Positions 1 to 8,292 of a stretch of 64,000 bases of DNA are shown piece by piece. This DNA comes from a virus, in IMG/VR virus record IMGVR_UViG_3300020472_000016, positions 1 through 64,000 of that record; one strand, given 5' to 3'. The stretch's first letter is position 1. The number at the start of each line of letters is the position of its first letter. Below the pieces are notes generated by a model. It searched no databases. It was not told where the DNA came from and was given only the letters and a program-made list of their open reading frames with translations. The position numbers were made by a program, and so were the translations under genes.

Positions 1-813
1 GGTAACCAGGTTATTAACCCAGTTACAGGTCAGATCACTAACGAAGATATTGCTCAACTTAACGTGTTGGGTGAAGAGGACACCACTATTGAGACCTTCT
101 CTGAGTTGGTTCTTACAGATAAACTAACCGTAATTGGTGGTGCATCTAACCAGTTGGAGTCTGTATTCTCTGGTCCTGTTACTTTCCAGAAGAAAGTTAC
201 ATCCCAGAATGAGATACAGTCCCTTAAGTACACATACTCCAACGATGATGGTACTGTTCTGAAGCAGACATTCCTCGCTGAGGAATTAAATGGTCTACCT
301 GACCTTGCTGGAGGACTAGCATTTAATAATGGTGATATTTGTTATAACATTGATTGGACCCCTGGCAATGCTATGGGATGGATATATGATACTGGCACAT
401 GGTATAAGTTTGGTATAAGTGATAGCACACCTATAGTTTCTAACAGATACTCTGGTGTTACACATTATGGTATCGGCATGGCACCTGATGCTTCTAATCG
501 TATGAAGATTAGTGGCAACACATATCTTGATGGTGATTTAGATGTTACTGGAAAGTATGGTTGTGCAGATAAATATACTTTAGCAACTGGTATTGCTAAC
601 AGTAATACTGGTGTCACATATAATGGTAATGGTGCAACTCAGACGTTTAATATTTCGCCTGGACACACTGCATTCTCACTTTTAGTATTCCTAAATGGTG
701 TTGCTCAAGTTCCTGGTGTGGATTATACAGTCACAGGTAATGCTGTTGACTTTAGTATATCTGCTCCACCTGCAACTGGTGACACGATTCAGATCCGTGA
801 ACTTGTTATTTAA
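1..813 (+). CDS. Tail-fibre-like structural protein, 5' end outside window
   Basis: The frame is open from base 1, so the gene starts upstream; the first in-window start-like codon (GTG at 64) is internal. The sequence is rich in T, G, N and V with short beta-strand patterns, as in cyanophage fibres. The last 65 residues form a module seen three more times in the giant protein downstream: a T-F-N-I strand, then FLNGVAQVPGVDY, then a strand ending in APPATGDTIQIRE. This module is common at the ends of phage fibre proteins. I infer a virion fibre component; its place in the tail cannot be told from sequence. Confidence 0.75.
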   Translation, partial: GNQVINPVTGQITNEDIAQLNVLGEEDTTIETFSELVLTDKLTVIGGASNQLESVFSGPVTFQKKVTSQNEIQSLKYTYSNDDGTVLKQTFLAEELNGLPDLAGGLAFNNGDICYNIDWTPGNAMGWIYDTGTWYKFGISDSTPIVSNRYSGVTHYGIGMAPDASNRMKISGNTYLDGDLDVTGKYGCADKYTLATGIANSNTGVTYNGNGATQTFNISPGHTAFSLLVFLNGVAQVPGVDYTVTGNAVDFSISAPPATGDTIQIRELVI

Positions 814-832
814 TTTCACGAGCGGTTAAAAA

Positions 833-1690
833 ATGTCAACAAAGATTATAGGTAATCAGATTGATGCTGCGACTAGAGCAATTATAACTGCTCTGACAGT
901 CACAGAACAAGTCAATCTGCCAGAACTTAATCAGACAGCAGTTAATGCCTTAGGTACACCTGCATTTGGTACCTTAATCTTTAACTCTACTGAAGATGAA
1001 GCACAAATCTGGCGACAAGATGTATCTGGTGCACCAGGTTGGGCATCTGTAGGTGGAGGTGGACCTTCTATTGGTGAGAATAGTATAGTACGTACGAATG
1101 GTACTACTATATCAGAGAACTTAACAATAGGTCCCACAGCAAATGGTGGTCCTGAGTTTACAAACGGTTTCTCTGCTGCTCCTATAACTATTGCTAACGG
1201 TTACACAGTCACGATTGAGACTGGTGCTCAATGGACATTGATAGGTGTAGACGAAGATCTAACTTCTACTCGTTTCTTTAACTACGCTGCTATTAATAAT
1301 CAATTAAGATTAGTACCAGGTGCACATTTAGAATTCGGTCAAACAAAAGAAAGATTAATTGCTTTCTCTAAGAGTGGTACTGTTAATTTAGATCATAGTC
1401 AAGCAAACGTATTTGTTACACAGAACCCTACAGGATATAATGGTAACTTTACTATAAACTTTCAGAATGTACCTACATCAGGTGGTTTTGTTTATGCTTC
1501 TACAGTAATGGTTAGACAGGTAAATGGTACTGGTTACGCTAGTAACATACGAATCAATGGTTCTGACCCTCTATTCATGTATTGGAATAATACTAGTAGA
1601 GAGGTTGGTCCAAACTGGGATGTATACCAACTACAGTTCTTCCTAGATGGAGGATGGATAGTAATGGGTATGGAAACCAAGTATGAATAA
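833..1690 (+). CDS. Putative tail-fibre/virion structural protein
   Basis: A 285-aa protein with no recognised enzyme motif. Residues 1-35 form a short helical start (MSTKIIGNQIDAATRA), followed by a segment with FGTLIFNSTEDEAQIW, a Gly-rich linker (VGGGGPSIGENS) and a beta-rich C-terminal half. The IVRTNGTTISENLTI stretch is of a kind seen in cyanophage tail fibre proteins. It lies 19 bases after the preceding fibre-like gene and 11 bases before a glycine-rich gene that has a good ribosome site (AGGAG), so the three are probably co-transcribed. Function as a fibre or collar component is inferred from composition and neighbours. Confidence 0.65.
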   Translation: MSTKIIGNQIDAATRAIITALTVTEQVNLPELNQTAVNALGTPAFGTLIFNSTEDEAQIWRQDVSGAPGWASVGGGGPSIGENSIVRTNGTTISENLTIGPTANGGPEFTNGFSAAPITIANGYTVTIETGAQWTLIGVDEDLTSTRFFNYAAINNQLRLVPGAHLEFGQTKERLIAFSKSGTVNLDHSQANVFVTQNPTGYNGNFTINFQNVPTSGGFVYASTVMVRQVNGTGYASNIRINGSDPLFMYWNNTSREVGPNWDVYQLQFFLDGGWIVMGMETKYE

Positions 1691-1701
1691 GGAGATTTAC
1701 T

Positions 1702-2655
1702 ATGCCGATTGGAGTTAATAAAGTTGGATTGATGGGTGCTACTGGTGGAGGTGGTGCTGGCGCATCATTGATCCAATCTGCATCAGGTGGTAGTCAATGG
1801 AATGGTACTAATTCTAGACAGGGTGGTATGCCTGTTAGATTCCATAGATTTCAGTCTGGTGGTACTAATGGATTCCAAGTAAACGATATATCAGGTACTG
1901 GTGAAGCACTCTTGTATGTTTGGATGTGGGGTGCTGCTGGTGGTAGAGGAGGACAAGGTGGTAATAATGGTGGATCTGGAGGTGCATCATACTCTGAGAT
2001 CATTACGACTGCTGGTCAATACTGGGTCGCTGCTGTAGGCAGAGGCGGTGGTGGAGGATCAGGATGTCATGGTTGTTGGGGTGCTGGATCTGGAGGAAAT
2101 AATTCTACATCTTATGGTAATGGAGCACTAGGAATGTACCCTGCCTGTGGAGGTTGCTCTGCTGGTGGTGGAGGTGGAGGTGCTGCTTCTATCTTATACA
2201 TAGCAAACACTAACCGAGGAAGTATTCGTCAAGTCGCTGGTGGCGGCGGTGGCGGCGGTGGTCGAGAAGGTTGTGGTGGTGCTGGACATGGTGGTGCTGG
2301 TGGACAAAACGGTGCTGGTGGATCATGTGGTGCAGGTGGCGGTGGTTGCTGTGCACAGTCGTCAACAAATGCTCCTGGTTGTGGAAGACCAGGTGGTGAC
2401 CGCTCTGGTGGCGGTGGAGGAGGCGGCGGTTGGTACGCTGGAAACTGTGGTGGTGCACCAGGATGTGACTGTCATGGAGCAGGTGGAGCAGGAGGTGGAT
2501 CCTCTTGGACTGGATATGATTTCCAAGGTAATTCTGCCATATGGAATGGTAACTATGGAACTGTTGGAAACAGTGGAGAAGGAATAAGAAATGGTGCTGG
2601 ACAGAACAATGGTGGCACTGGTAACATAACTATTGCATACGAGATACAACAATAA
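1702..2655 (+). CDS. Glycine- and cysteine-rich adhesin-like protein
   Basis: A 317-aa protein that is extremely rich in glycine from about residue 75 to 275, with many runs of four to eight Gly and about fifteen Cys, often in CxxC or CC pairs (CHGCWG, CGGCS, GGCCAQ, CDCHG). N- and C-terminal parts are ordinary beta-rich sequence ending in GTGNITIAYEIQQ. Glycine-rich motifs of this kind form the polyglycine II sandwich of T-even gp38 adhesins, so a receptor-binding tip role is plausible. The cysteines are unusual for that family and could bind metal or form disulfides. The start follows AAGGAG by about seven bases. Confidence 0.65.
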   Translation: MPIGVNKVGLMGATGGGGAGASLIQSASGGSQWNGTNSRQGGMPVRFHRFQSGGTNGFQVNDISGTGEALLYVWMWGAAGGRGGQGGNNGGSGGASYSEIITTAGQYWVAAVGRGGGGGSGCHGCWGAGSGGNNSTSYGNGALGMYPACGGCSAGGGGGGAASILYIANTNRGSIRQVAGGGGGGGGREGCGGAGHGGAGGQNGAGGSCGAGGGGCCAQSSTNAPGCGRPGGDRSGGGGGGGGWYAGNCGGAPGCDCHGAGGAGGGSSWTGYDFQGNSAIWNGNYGTVGNSGEGIRNGAGQNNGGTGNITIAYEIQQ

Positions 2656-3281
2656 TGGCATTTCGAGACGTTAAAGGTGTAGAAGAGATAGTAAAGTGGC
2701 ATATTAATGTCACATTTATTATGGATGAGAAGCGTGTCGAAATCTCCAGAGATCTGGTACACTTTGAGGATATAATATTTGGTTATTATTTTCTAGAGGA
2801 TGGAGTATATGATAGAGAATTTGCTTCTGACTTTCATTATGGTATGACTATTAGTGGAGAGAATGGTGATATACTATTCACTAAAGAGACCAAAGGTCCA
2901 GAGATGTCTGATCAGAAATGCATAGAGGAGTTCGTAGCACATGTACCTCGCTCATGCATTGGAACTACACCATTGTGTACCGTTTGGGCAATTGAGAACG
3001 GTGAGCGTGTAGAAAAAAGTTTTGGGTTACAACTGTCTACAGATGGTGACAACCCACGTGGTGATGGGACTAAGTTTGCAAGGGAAGCACCCAATGTCAT
3101 GACTTACGAACCTATAGATCACTCATTAGCAGAAGCATCTGCTAACAGTAGAGGTGATTACTTCCCAACTGATGAAGAGTGGGCAGCACATCAACAGTGG
3201 ATGCCTGCAACTCCATTAGACAGACCTGTCGATCCTAATGCTGGTAAAGACTTAGGTGACGCTGGTGAGTTGGGTGAATAA
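2655..3281 (+). CDS. Hypothetical protein in fibre gene cluster
   Basis: A 208-aa protein of unknown function. Its ATG shares one base with the TAA of the glycine-rich gene (TAATG), implying translational coupling. The N-terminal 110 residues look like a small alpha/beta domain (IVKWHINVTFIMDEKRVEISRD onwards in separate strands); the C-terminal tail is acidic and proline-rich. No signal peptide or membrane segment is visible. It could be a virion protein or an assembly factor for the neighbouring adhesin; the sequence does not decide. Confidence 0.6.
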   Translation: MAFRDVKGVEEIVKWHINVTFIMDEKRVEISRDLVHFEDIIFGYYFLEDGVYDREFASDFHYGMTISGENGDILFTKETKGPEMSDQKCIEEFVAHVPRSCIGTTPLCTVWAIENGERVEKSFGLQLSTDGDNPRGDGTKFAREAPNVMTYEPIDHSLAEASANSRGDYFPTDEEWAAHQQWMPATPLDRPVDPNAGKDLGDAGELGE

Positions 3282-3288
3282 ATAAATA
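3277..3288 (+). promoter_or_regulatory. Late-promoter-like A/T element
   Basis: GAATAAATAAATAAG overlaps the end of the preceding gene and lies about 22 bases before the next start. It carries two overlapping AATAAATA copies, one mismatch from the T4 late consensus TATAAATA. Confidence 0.4.
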
Positions 3289-3309
3289 AGAAGGGGAAGC
3301 AACTAACAA

Positions 3310-4113
3310 ATGACTAGATTAAACGTATCACAAGTAAAAGACCTCGGAGGACAAGGCGGAATGTCGTTCTCTGGTGGTGCTATTACTGCCAACGGTTCCC
3401 TGACTGTACAGCATATCGTTATTAATGGAACGATGTCTGGATCCTCAGGATATATTATTCCATCACAGTCTGGAAAGGGTGGTGATTATCTATATACTAA
3501 TGGATCTACTATCTCATGGGATACAGTTTCCTCTGGTGCTGGTATACCTAATGGTATAGCAGTATATAATGGTAATAGTACATGGAATAAACCATCATGG
3601 TGTAACCGTATATGGGTTAAATGTACTGGTGGTGGAGGAGGAGGTTCAGGATATGGTGAATCTGGTGCTGCTGGAGCACATACTGAATCATTTGTTGACG
3701 TTGCTAACATCAACTCAATTTCCGTCTCAGTAGGCGGTGGTGGCGGGGGAACTAATTACTCAGGTCGTGCTGGTAATGGAGGAACCTCATCATTTGGTAA
3801 CTACTGCTCATCAGGTGGAGGTCAAGGTGCCAATAGAAACCAACAGCACGATGGTGCTTTAGGTGGTAACCCTAACCAAGGATCTGTTAAAGTATATGGT
3901 GGATCGTCTCAAGGACATAGAAACCCTCCAGGTCTAGGACATGGTGGTGACAGTTTCTGGGGTGGATCATCTCCTACTTCACACAGACAACAGCAATGGG
4001 CACAGAGATATCGTGGTCATGCAGCATGGGGTGCAGGAGCATCATCATGCAGAAATCGTGAACGTGGTGGCGATGGTCGTCAAGGCATCATCGTTGTATA
4101 TGAGTTCATGTGA
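3310..4113 (+). CDS. Glycine-rich adhesin-like protein, paralogue A
   Basis: A 267-aa protein in three parts. Residues 1-75 are a fibre-like N-terminus (MTRLNVSQVKDLGGQGG, then SGGAITANGSLTVQHI). Residues 80-105 contain SVYNG/STWNKPSWCNRIWVKCTGG-type sequence, a motif common in phage glycine-rich tip proteins. Residues 105-267 are glycine-rich with GGGGGG runs, HRNPPGLGHGG, SHRQQQWAQRYRGHAAWG and a terminal GIIVVYEFM. It is a close paralogue of the next gene, above all in the last 160 residues. A receptor-binding role like T-even gp38 is an inference from composition and position. Confidence 0.68.
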   Translation: MTRLNVSQVKDLGGQGGMSFSGGAITANGSLTVQHIVINGTMSGSSGYIIPSQSGKGGDYLYTNGSTISWDTVSSGAGIPNGIAVYNGNSTWNKPSWCNRIWVKCTGGGGGGSGYGESGAAGAHTESFVDVANINSISVSVGGGGGGTNYSGRAGNGGTSSFGNYCSSGGGQGANRNQQHDGALGGNPNQGSVKVYGGSSQGHRNPPGLGHGGDSFWGGSSPTSHRQQQWAQRYRGHAAWGAGASSCRNRERGGDGRQGIIVVYEFM

Positions 4114-4117
4114 TTCT

Positions 4118-4125
4118 TATAAATA
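4118..4125 (+). promoter_or_regulatory. T4-type late promoter (TATAAATA)
   Basis: An exact TATAAATA, the T4 late promoter consensus, sits 25 bases before the ATG of the second adhesin-like paralogue, with the ribosome site GAAGGAGA between them. Confidence 0.65.
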
Positions 4126-4149
4126 ACAAAGAAGGAGACAGAGTAATCA

Positions 4150-4950
4150 ATGAGTACCCTAAAAGTTAGTTCTATACGTGACCTGTCAGGTTCTGGTGGA
4201 TTAGATTTATCCTCAGGATCTATTACCGTGAATGGGACTCTGACCGTTAGTAATATTAGTATTAACGGAACGATCTCTGGATCATCAGCACAGGTTATAC
4301 CCTCAGTCAGTGGACAATCAGGTAAGTATCTGAGCACTGACGGTAATAGCATGTCTTGGGCAACCATACAAGGTGGTGGTGGACCTAAGTCTATTTCAGT
4401 TTATAATGGTGGTTCTACTTGGAACAAACCCTCAGGAGTTAAGAGGATTTGGGTTAAGTGTACTGCTGGAGGCGGTGGTGGATCAGGTTATGGAGAATCT
4501 GGTGCTGCTGGTGCCCACACCGAAAGTATTGTTAATGTAGAAAACATTAACTCCATCTCTGTCTCTGTTGGTGGCGGTGGTGGTGGTAGTAACTACTCTA
4601 ACCGAGCAGGTAATGGTGGTACTTCATCCTTTGGTAACTATTGTTCATCAGGTGGTGGACAGGGTGCTAACAGGAACCAACAACATGAAGGTGCTTTAGG
4701 TGGTAACCCATCTCAAGGATCTGTTAGAGTATATGGTGGTTCTTCACAGGGACACCGCAACCCACCAGGATTAGGTCATGGTGGTACTTCCTTCTGGGGT
4801 GGTTCTTCACCAACATCTCATAGACAGCAACAATGGGCACAAAGATACCGTGGTCATGCTGGTTGGGGTGCAGGTGCTTCATCCTGTAGGAACAGAGAGC
4901 GTGGCGGCGATGGTCGTCAGGGAATTGTAGTAGTTTACGAATTCGAATAA
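4150..4950 (+). CDS. Glycine-rich adhesin-like protein, paralogue B
   Basis: A 266-aa paralogue of the gene just upstream. N-terminal 80 residues are similar in pattern (STLKVSSIRDLSGSGG, then GSITVNGTLTVSNI) but diverged. The C-terminal 165 residues are almost identical at protein level, with the same GGGG runs, HRNPPGLGHGG and QQQWAQRYRGH, while many third codon positions differ. It has its own late promoter and a strong ribosome site. Two kept copies suggest either a hetero-oligomeric tip or two adhesins with different N-terminal attachment. Same inferred role as paralogue A. Confidence 0.68.
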   Translation: MSTLKVSSIRDLSGSGGLDLSSGSITVNGTLTVSNISINGTISGSSAQVIPSVSGQSGKYLSTDGNSMSWATIQGGGGPKSISVYNGGSTWNKPSGVKRIWVKCTAGGGGGSGYGESGAAGAHTESIVNVENINSISVSVGGGGGGSNYSNRAGNGGTSSFGNYCSSGGGQGANRNQQHEGALGGNPSQGSVRVYGGSSQGHRNPPGLGHGGTSFWGGSSPTSHRQQQWAQRYRGHAGWGAGASSCRNRERGGDGRQGIVVVYEFE

Positions 4951-4951
4951 A

Positions 4952-5482
4952 ATGAAAAAAGCACTAGTCCGTTGTGACGGATTCATTACAGATCTAGTAG
5001 AACCAGGTGAAGAGTTCGAAGTCTACACTGGTCCTGGATCAGGTCTAAAATGGATTGACATCCCCGATGATGCCAATGATGAATGGAAACTGGAATTGGG
5101 TGAATGGATACCTGATTTTGAGTTCCATAATCCTGCTACTGTAAGAGAAGTTGCTTACGGTGATCCTGGATTGCAATTAAGTATGCTATACTCAGATATA
5201 AAGAACGGAGTATTTGGTGATGCAGCAAAAGAAGGTGAATTCTTTAAGCATATCTCAAATGTCAAAGAGACATGTGAACCTGTCGAGTATGAAGATGTAG
5301 TGGAAGAAGATGAGAAAGGTGAGCAGGTCACTGTTAAGAAGCAAGTACTTCCAGATGCACCATTCCCACATGATGAGAATATGCCTGCATGGTTGACTCC
5401 TACTGAATTAGATGACGAGACTCAAAGAGAATTTAAAATAGGTGTATACGACCCAGATTACAACAAGACTGACGCAAATTAA
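4952..5482 (+). CDS. Hypothetical protein, possible adhesin assembly factor
   Basis: A 176-aa acidic protein starting one base after the adhesin stop. Residues 1-55 form a compact beta-type region (KKALVRCDGFITDLVEPGEEF, ending EWIPDF). Residues 60-110 are helical (YGDPGLQLSMLYSDIKNGVFGD), and a highly charged segment follows (EEDEKGEQVTVKK). The middle resembles small tail-fibre assembly or chaperone proteins encoded just after phage fibre genes, and the tight coupling fits that, but I recognise no family with certainty. Confidence 0.55.
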   Translation: MKKALVRCDGFITDLVEPGEEFEVYTGPGSGLKWIDIPDDANDEWKLELGEWIPDFEFHNPATVREVAYGDPGLQLSMLYSDIKNGVFGDAAKEGEFFKHISNVKETCEPVEYEDVVEEDEKGEQVTVKKQVLPDAPFPHDENMPAWLTPTELDDETQREFKIGVYDPDYNKTDAN

Positions 5483-5499
5483 TTAAATTATTTTTCATT

Positions 5500-7143
5500 A
5501 TGAAAATTCAGAATGTATTGATTGTAGGTGGTGGAACCTCTGGTTGGTTTACTGCTGCCTCTCTCCTTAAATTATGTCCTCATATTAATGTTTCTTTGAT
5601 TGAGAGTGAAGATCATCCCATCATAGGTGTTGGTGAGTCTACTCTTGGACAAATTAATGACTTTTTCCATCTCCTAGAACTCAATGATGATGAGTGGATG
5701 AGGGAAACAGGGTCAACCTATAAGGTAAATATTAGGTTTAACGATTTTTATAAAGAAGGAGAGACTTGGGACTACCCATTTGGTACATCTCATGAGAGAA
5801 TGTATGAGATGCAACATGGGTGGATGTCATGGTTTGCTCTGAATTATCATAAACCAGAGAAGTTCCACCGAGGTACGTTTGCTACTACCTTTAATAGTGT
5901 GGGACATCTTGCTAAGTACAATAAATTAACTTGGCAGGATAGGGTATGGAACCCACAATCTGATAGTGCATACCATATGGATGCTACTAGAATGGGTCAA
6001 TGGTTTAAGAAGAATAGATGTAAGAGTATAGTTGAGAAGGGTAACTATCATACAGGTACAGTTGTAGGTGCAACCAAGGATGAACATGGGTTCATTAAAA
6101 GTGTTGTTACTGATGATGGTAGGCATTTCGAAGCAGATATGTTTGTAGACTGCACTGGGTTTAAGTCTCTATTATTAGAACAAGAACTAGGTGTACCATT
6201 CCATTCATTCCATGCTAATGATGGTGGTTGTCTATTGTCTGATAGAGCAATTGCTACTCACATGCCACATGCTGAGGATGATGAGAGTCCTGATAGTTAT
6301 AGAAAGAGAGAAGTAATTAACACTACTAACTGTACTGCCATTGAGAATGGATGGACATGGGATGTTCCTCTATGGGATAGAGCAGGTGCAGGGTATGTAC
6401 ACTCTAGTGACTTTGCTACAGTAGAAGAGGCAGAAGGTCAGTTATATAATTATCTTCTTAAGACAAGAGGTAAGAAGAGAGCAGATCAAGCAGAGTTTAA
6501 GACTATTCCATTCAGGAGTGGTAAGCATGAGAAATCATGGTATAAGAATGTATGTGCAGTTGGTCTATCTAATGTGTTTGTAGAACCATTGGAAGCAACT
6601 GGTCTCTTGTGTACTCATGAACAGATTCTTAGATTATGTACTGCATTATCATCACGTGAGGGTCTAATCACTAACTCAGAGAAACAGATGGTTAACCTAG
6701 TTTGTGATCTTGAGATCGAAGGGTTTAAGAACTTTGTTGCATCTCACTATGCATTCACTGCACGTGAGTCACCATACTGGAGAGCAGTGTCTGAAGATAT
6801 TGATTACGACTTTACAACAGGATTTAATGATAACCTCTTTGTTAGGTATGCTAGTGAGAAGTATGTTGCCAATGAAGTCATATATAATGGGCAGACGTTC
6901 GATGATCATAACGATGGTCCTCGTTATGTTGCTGCTGGTATGGGATTTAATCCAATATGTAAGCACACATTGGAACTAAATAAGATACACAACCAAACCA
7001 TGACTGACTTAACACCTGAGTCTATGGATGAGGATGAGAAAAGGATTGACGAATGGAATGAAGAGATGTATAATTACTGCATGAGTATTCCAACATCCTA
7101 CGAGTTCCAGAAAAACACTATTTACAAGGAAGATTATGTCTAA
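5500..7143 (+). CDS. Flavin-dependent tryptophan halogenase-like protein
   Basis: A 547-aa protein of the usual length for this family. It has the FAD-binding GGGTSGW near residue 10-16, GVGES at 43-47, a TYK motif whose K75 matches the catalytic lysine of PrnA-type halogenases, the hallmark WxWxxP as W285-T-W287-D-V-P290, and FVEPLEATG in the C-terminal third. These enzymes use reduced flavin and oxygen to chlorinate or brominate tryptophan or other aromatic groups; a flavin reductase partner is needed and none is seen here. It sits between adhesin-like genes and an oxygenase cluster, suggesting modification of a protein or host metabolite. The substrate is unknown, and free tryptophan should not be assumed. 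Confidence 0.85.
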   Translation: MKIQNVLIVGGGTSGWFTAASLLKLCPHINVSLIESEDHPIIGVGESTLGQINDFFHLLELNDDEWMRETGSTYKVNIRFNDFYKEGETWDYPFGTSHERMYEMQHGWMSWFALNYHKPEKFHRGTFATTFNSVGHLAKYNKLTWQDRVWNPQSDSAYHMDATRMGQWFKKNRCKSIVEKGNYHTGTVVGATKDEHGFIKSVVTDDGRHFEADMFVDCTGFKSLLLEQELGVPFHSFHANDGGCLLSDRAIATHMPHAEDDESPDSYRKREVINTTNCTAIENGWTWDVPLWDRAGAGYVHSSDFATVEEAEGQLYNYLLKTRGKKRADQAEFKTIPFRSGKHEKSWYKNVCAVGLSNVFVEPLEATGLLCTHEQILRLCTALSSREGLITNSEKQMVNLVCDLEIEGFKNFVASHYAFTARESPYWRAVSEDIDYDFTTGFNDNLFVRYASEKYVANEVIYNGQTFDDHNDGPRYVAAGMGFNPICKHTLELNKIHNQTMTDLTPESMDEDEKRIDEWNEEMYNYCMSIPTSYEFQKNTIYKEDYV

Positions 7144-7618
7144 AGAGAATCCATCACTACCTGATTTCGAAGATTTGCCTGAAGTAGATCAGACTGATAC
7201 AGAATTATCTGAATCTGTTGCTACAGTAGAGAGTGAGAAGGAAGCAATCACATCGTTTGATGATCTCTGGATGAATCTTAGATATCAACACAGAGAGAAG
7301 TTTAAGAAATATGCTGACATGCAGTCATCATTGAGTTCTATGTCATTTGATAGGCAAGAGACTCGTATTGACTTTACTGAACTTAATGAACTCAGAGATG
7401 AGATTGTTAAGTTGGAAGGTGGCATGGAGACCATGAACATCCAACGTAGACTACTACGTAATGAGGATCCAGAACCATGGGTAGAGTCAGAGATCAAGAA
7501 GACAAGGATCAAGGTTAGAACAAACTCACCAAACAGTAAGAAAAAAGGCACGGATGCGTATAAGGAATATACTGAATGGCAAGGTACAGATAATCCAGAC
7601 ATGAATAAAACAGTGTAA
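7136..7618 (+). CDS. Hypothetical charged, helical protein
   Basis: A 160-aa protein whose start overlaps the halogenase stop by eight bases. The first 40 residues are acidic and probably unstructured. Residues 45-115 look strongly helical and may form a coiled coil (HREKFKKYADMQ, TELNELRDEIVKLEGG). The tail is basic (KKTRIKVRTNSPNSKKK). No family was recognised. Its place between the halogenase and the first oxygenase, with overlapping ends on both sides, suggests it is made with them and may be a partner or scaffold. Confidence 0.6.
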   Translation: MSKENPSLPDFEDLPEVDQTDTELSESVATVESEKEAITSFDDLWMNLRYQHREKFKKYADMQSSLSSMSFDRQETRIDFTELNELRDEIVKLEGGMETMNIQRRLLRNEDPEPWVESEIKKTRIKVRTNSPNSKKKGTDAYKEYTEWQGTDNPDMNKTV

Positions 7619-8292
7619 TGCTCAATCTAGATTATGTGTTCCCTCAACCTATATGGTGGACGGATCTTGATATTGATTTAGAAAAACTACAAGAGATTGT
7701 CTACGACATTGCTAAGTCAATGCCTGGTAAAGGCAGATCTAATCGGGGTGAACTGAACTATCAGTCCCCCGATTTCTATGCTGAGAAGGTAATAGCAGAG
7801 CAAGACGATGAGTTTTCACGTCTGCTTACTTTAATTAAAAAGCATGGTCAAGAGGCATTCGATAGTTATGAGGCACAGGTGACTCATCTTGAGTTCGCTA
7901 ATGTATGGATCAACATTAACAACAAGGGTGGTTACAATGAGACACATACACATCCAGGTGCCTTGATGTCTGGTGCATTTTATGTTAAAGTACCAAAGGA
8001 AGGTGATTCAGGTAGTATTGTATTTCATAGGAACCCAATGGAAGCATATACTATACATTCATTGGGATTGGCAGAGGATATGAGTACAGCAGAGGAACTA
8101 CATACCTTTGCTACATGGACATATCCACCTACAGAGAATAGGTTAGTACTATTTCCTGCATGGATGCCACATGGTGTAAGAGAGAATGAAACTGATGAAG
8201 ATCGTATAAGTATTTCTTTTAATCTCATTCCCAATAGGGAACAACGTAATTTCACTGATATTATTAAGTCTCATGCCAGTAGAGAAAATTGA
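7618..8292 (+). CDS. 2-oxoglutarate/Fe(II) oxygenase (TIGR02466-like)
   Basis: A 224-aa protein with the usual size and pattern of this family: an N-terminal FPQPIWW strand, the iron ligands H110-T-H112 followed by MSGAFYVKVP, GSIVFHRNP, then LVLFPAWMPHGV with the distal ligand H185, and R196 in DRISISFN for the 2-oxoglutarate carboxylate. Members couple decarboxylation of 2-oxoglutarate to hydroxylation; substrates of the phage proteins are unknown. ATG overlaps the preceding TAA (TAATG). It is the first of seven Fe(II) oxygenase-like genes in a row. Confidence 0.82.
   Translation: MLNLDYVFPQPIWWTDLDIDLEKLQEIVYDIAKSMPGKGRSNRGELNYQSPDFYAEKVIAEQDDEFSRLLTLIKKHGQEAFDSYEAQVTHLEFANVWININNKGGYNETHTHPGALMSGAFYVKVPKEGDSGSIVFHRNPMEAYTIHSLGLAEDMSTAEELHTFATWTYPPTENRLVLFPAWMPHGVRENETDEDRISISFNLIPNREQRNFTDIIKSHASREN

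Noticed and set aside
2210-2661. Long open frames on both strands over the glycine-rich gene
   Set aside because: They are by-products of repeated GGT/GGA codons, giving Val/Leu- or His-rich translations with no start signal.
4952-5482. Calling this gene a tail-fibre chaperone
   Set aside because: Position and helix pattern fit, but no characteristic motif is present.
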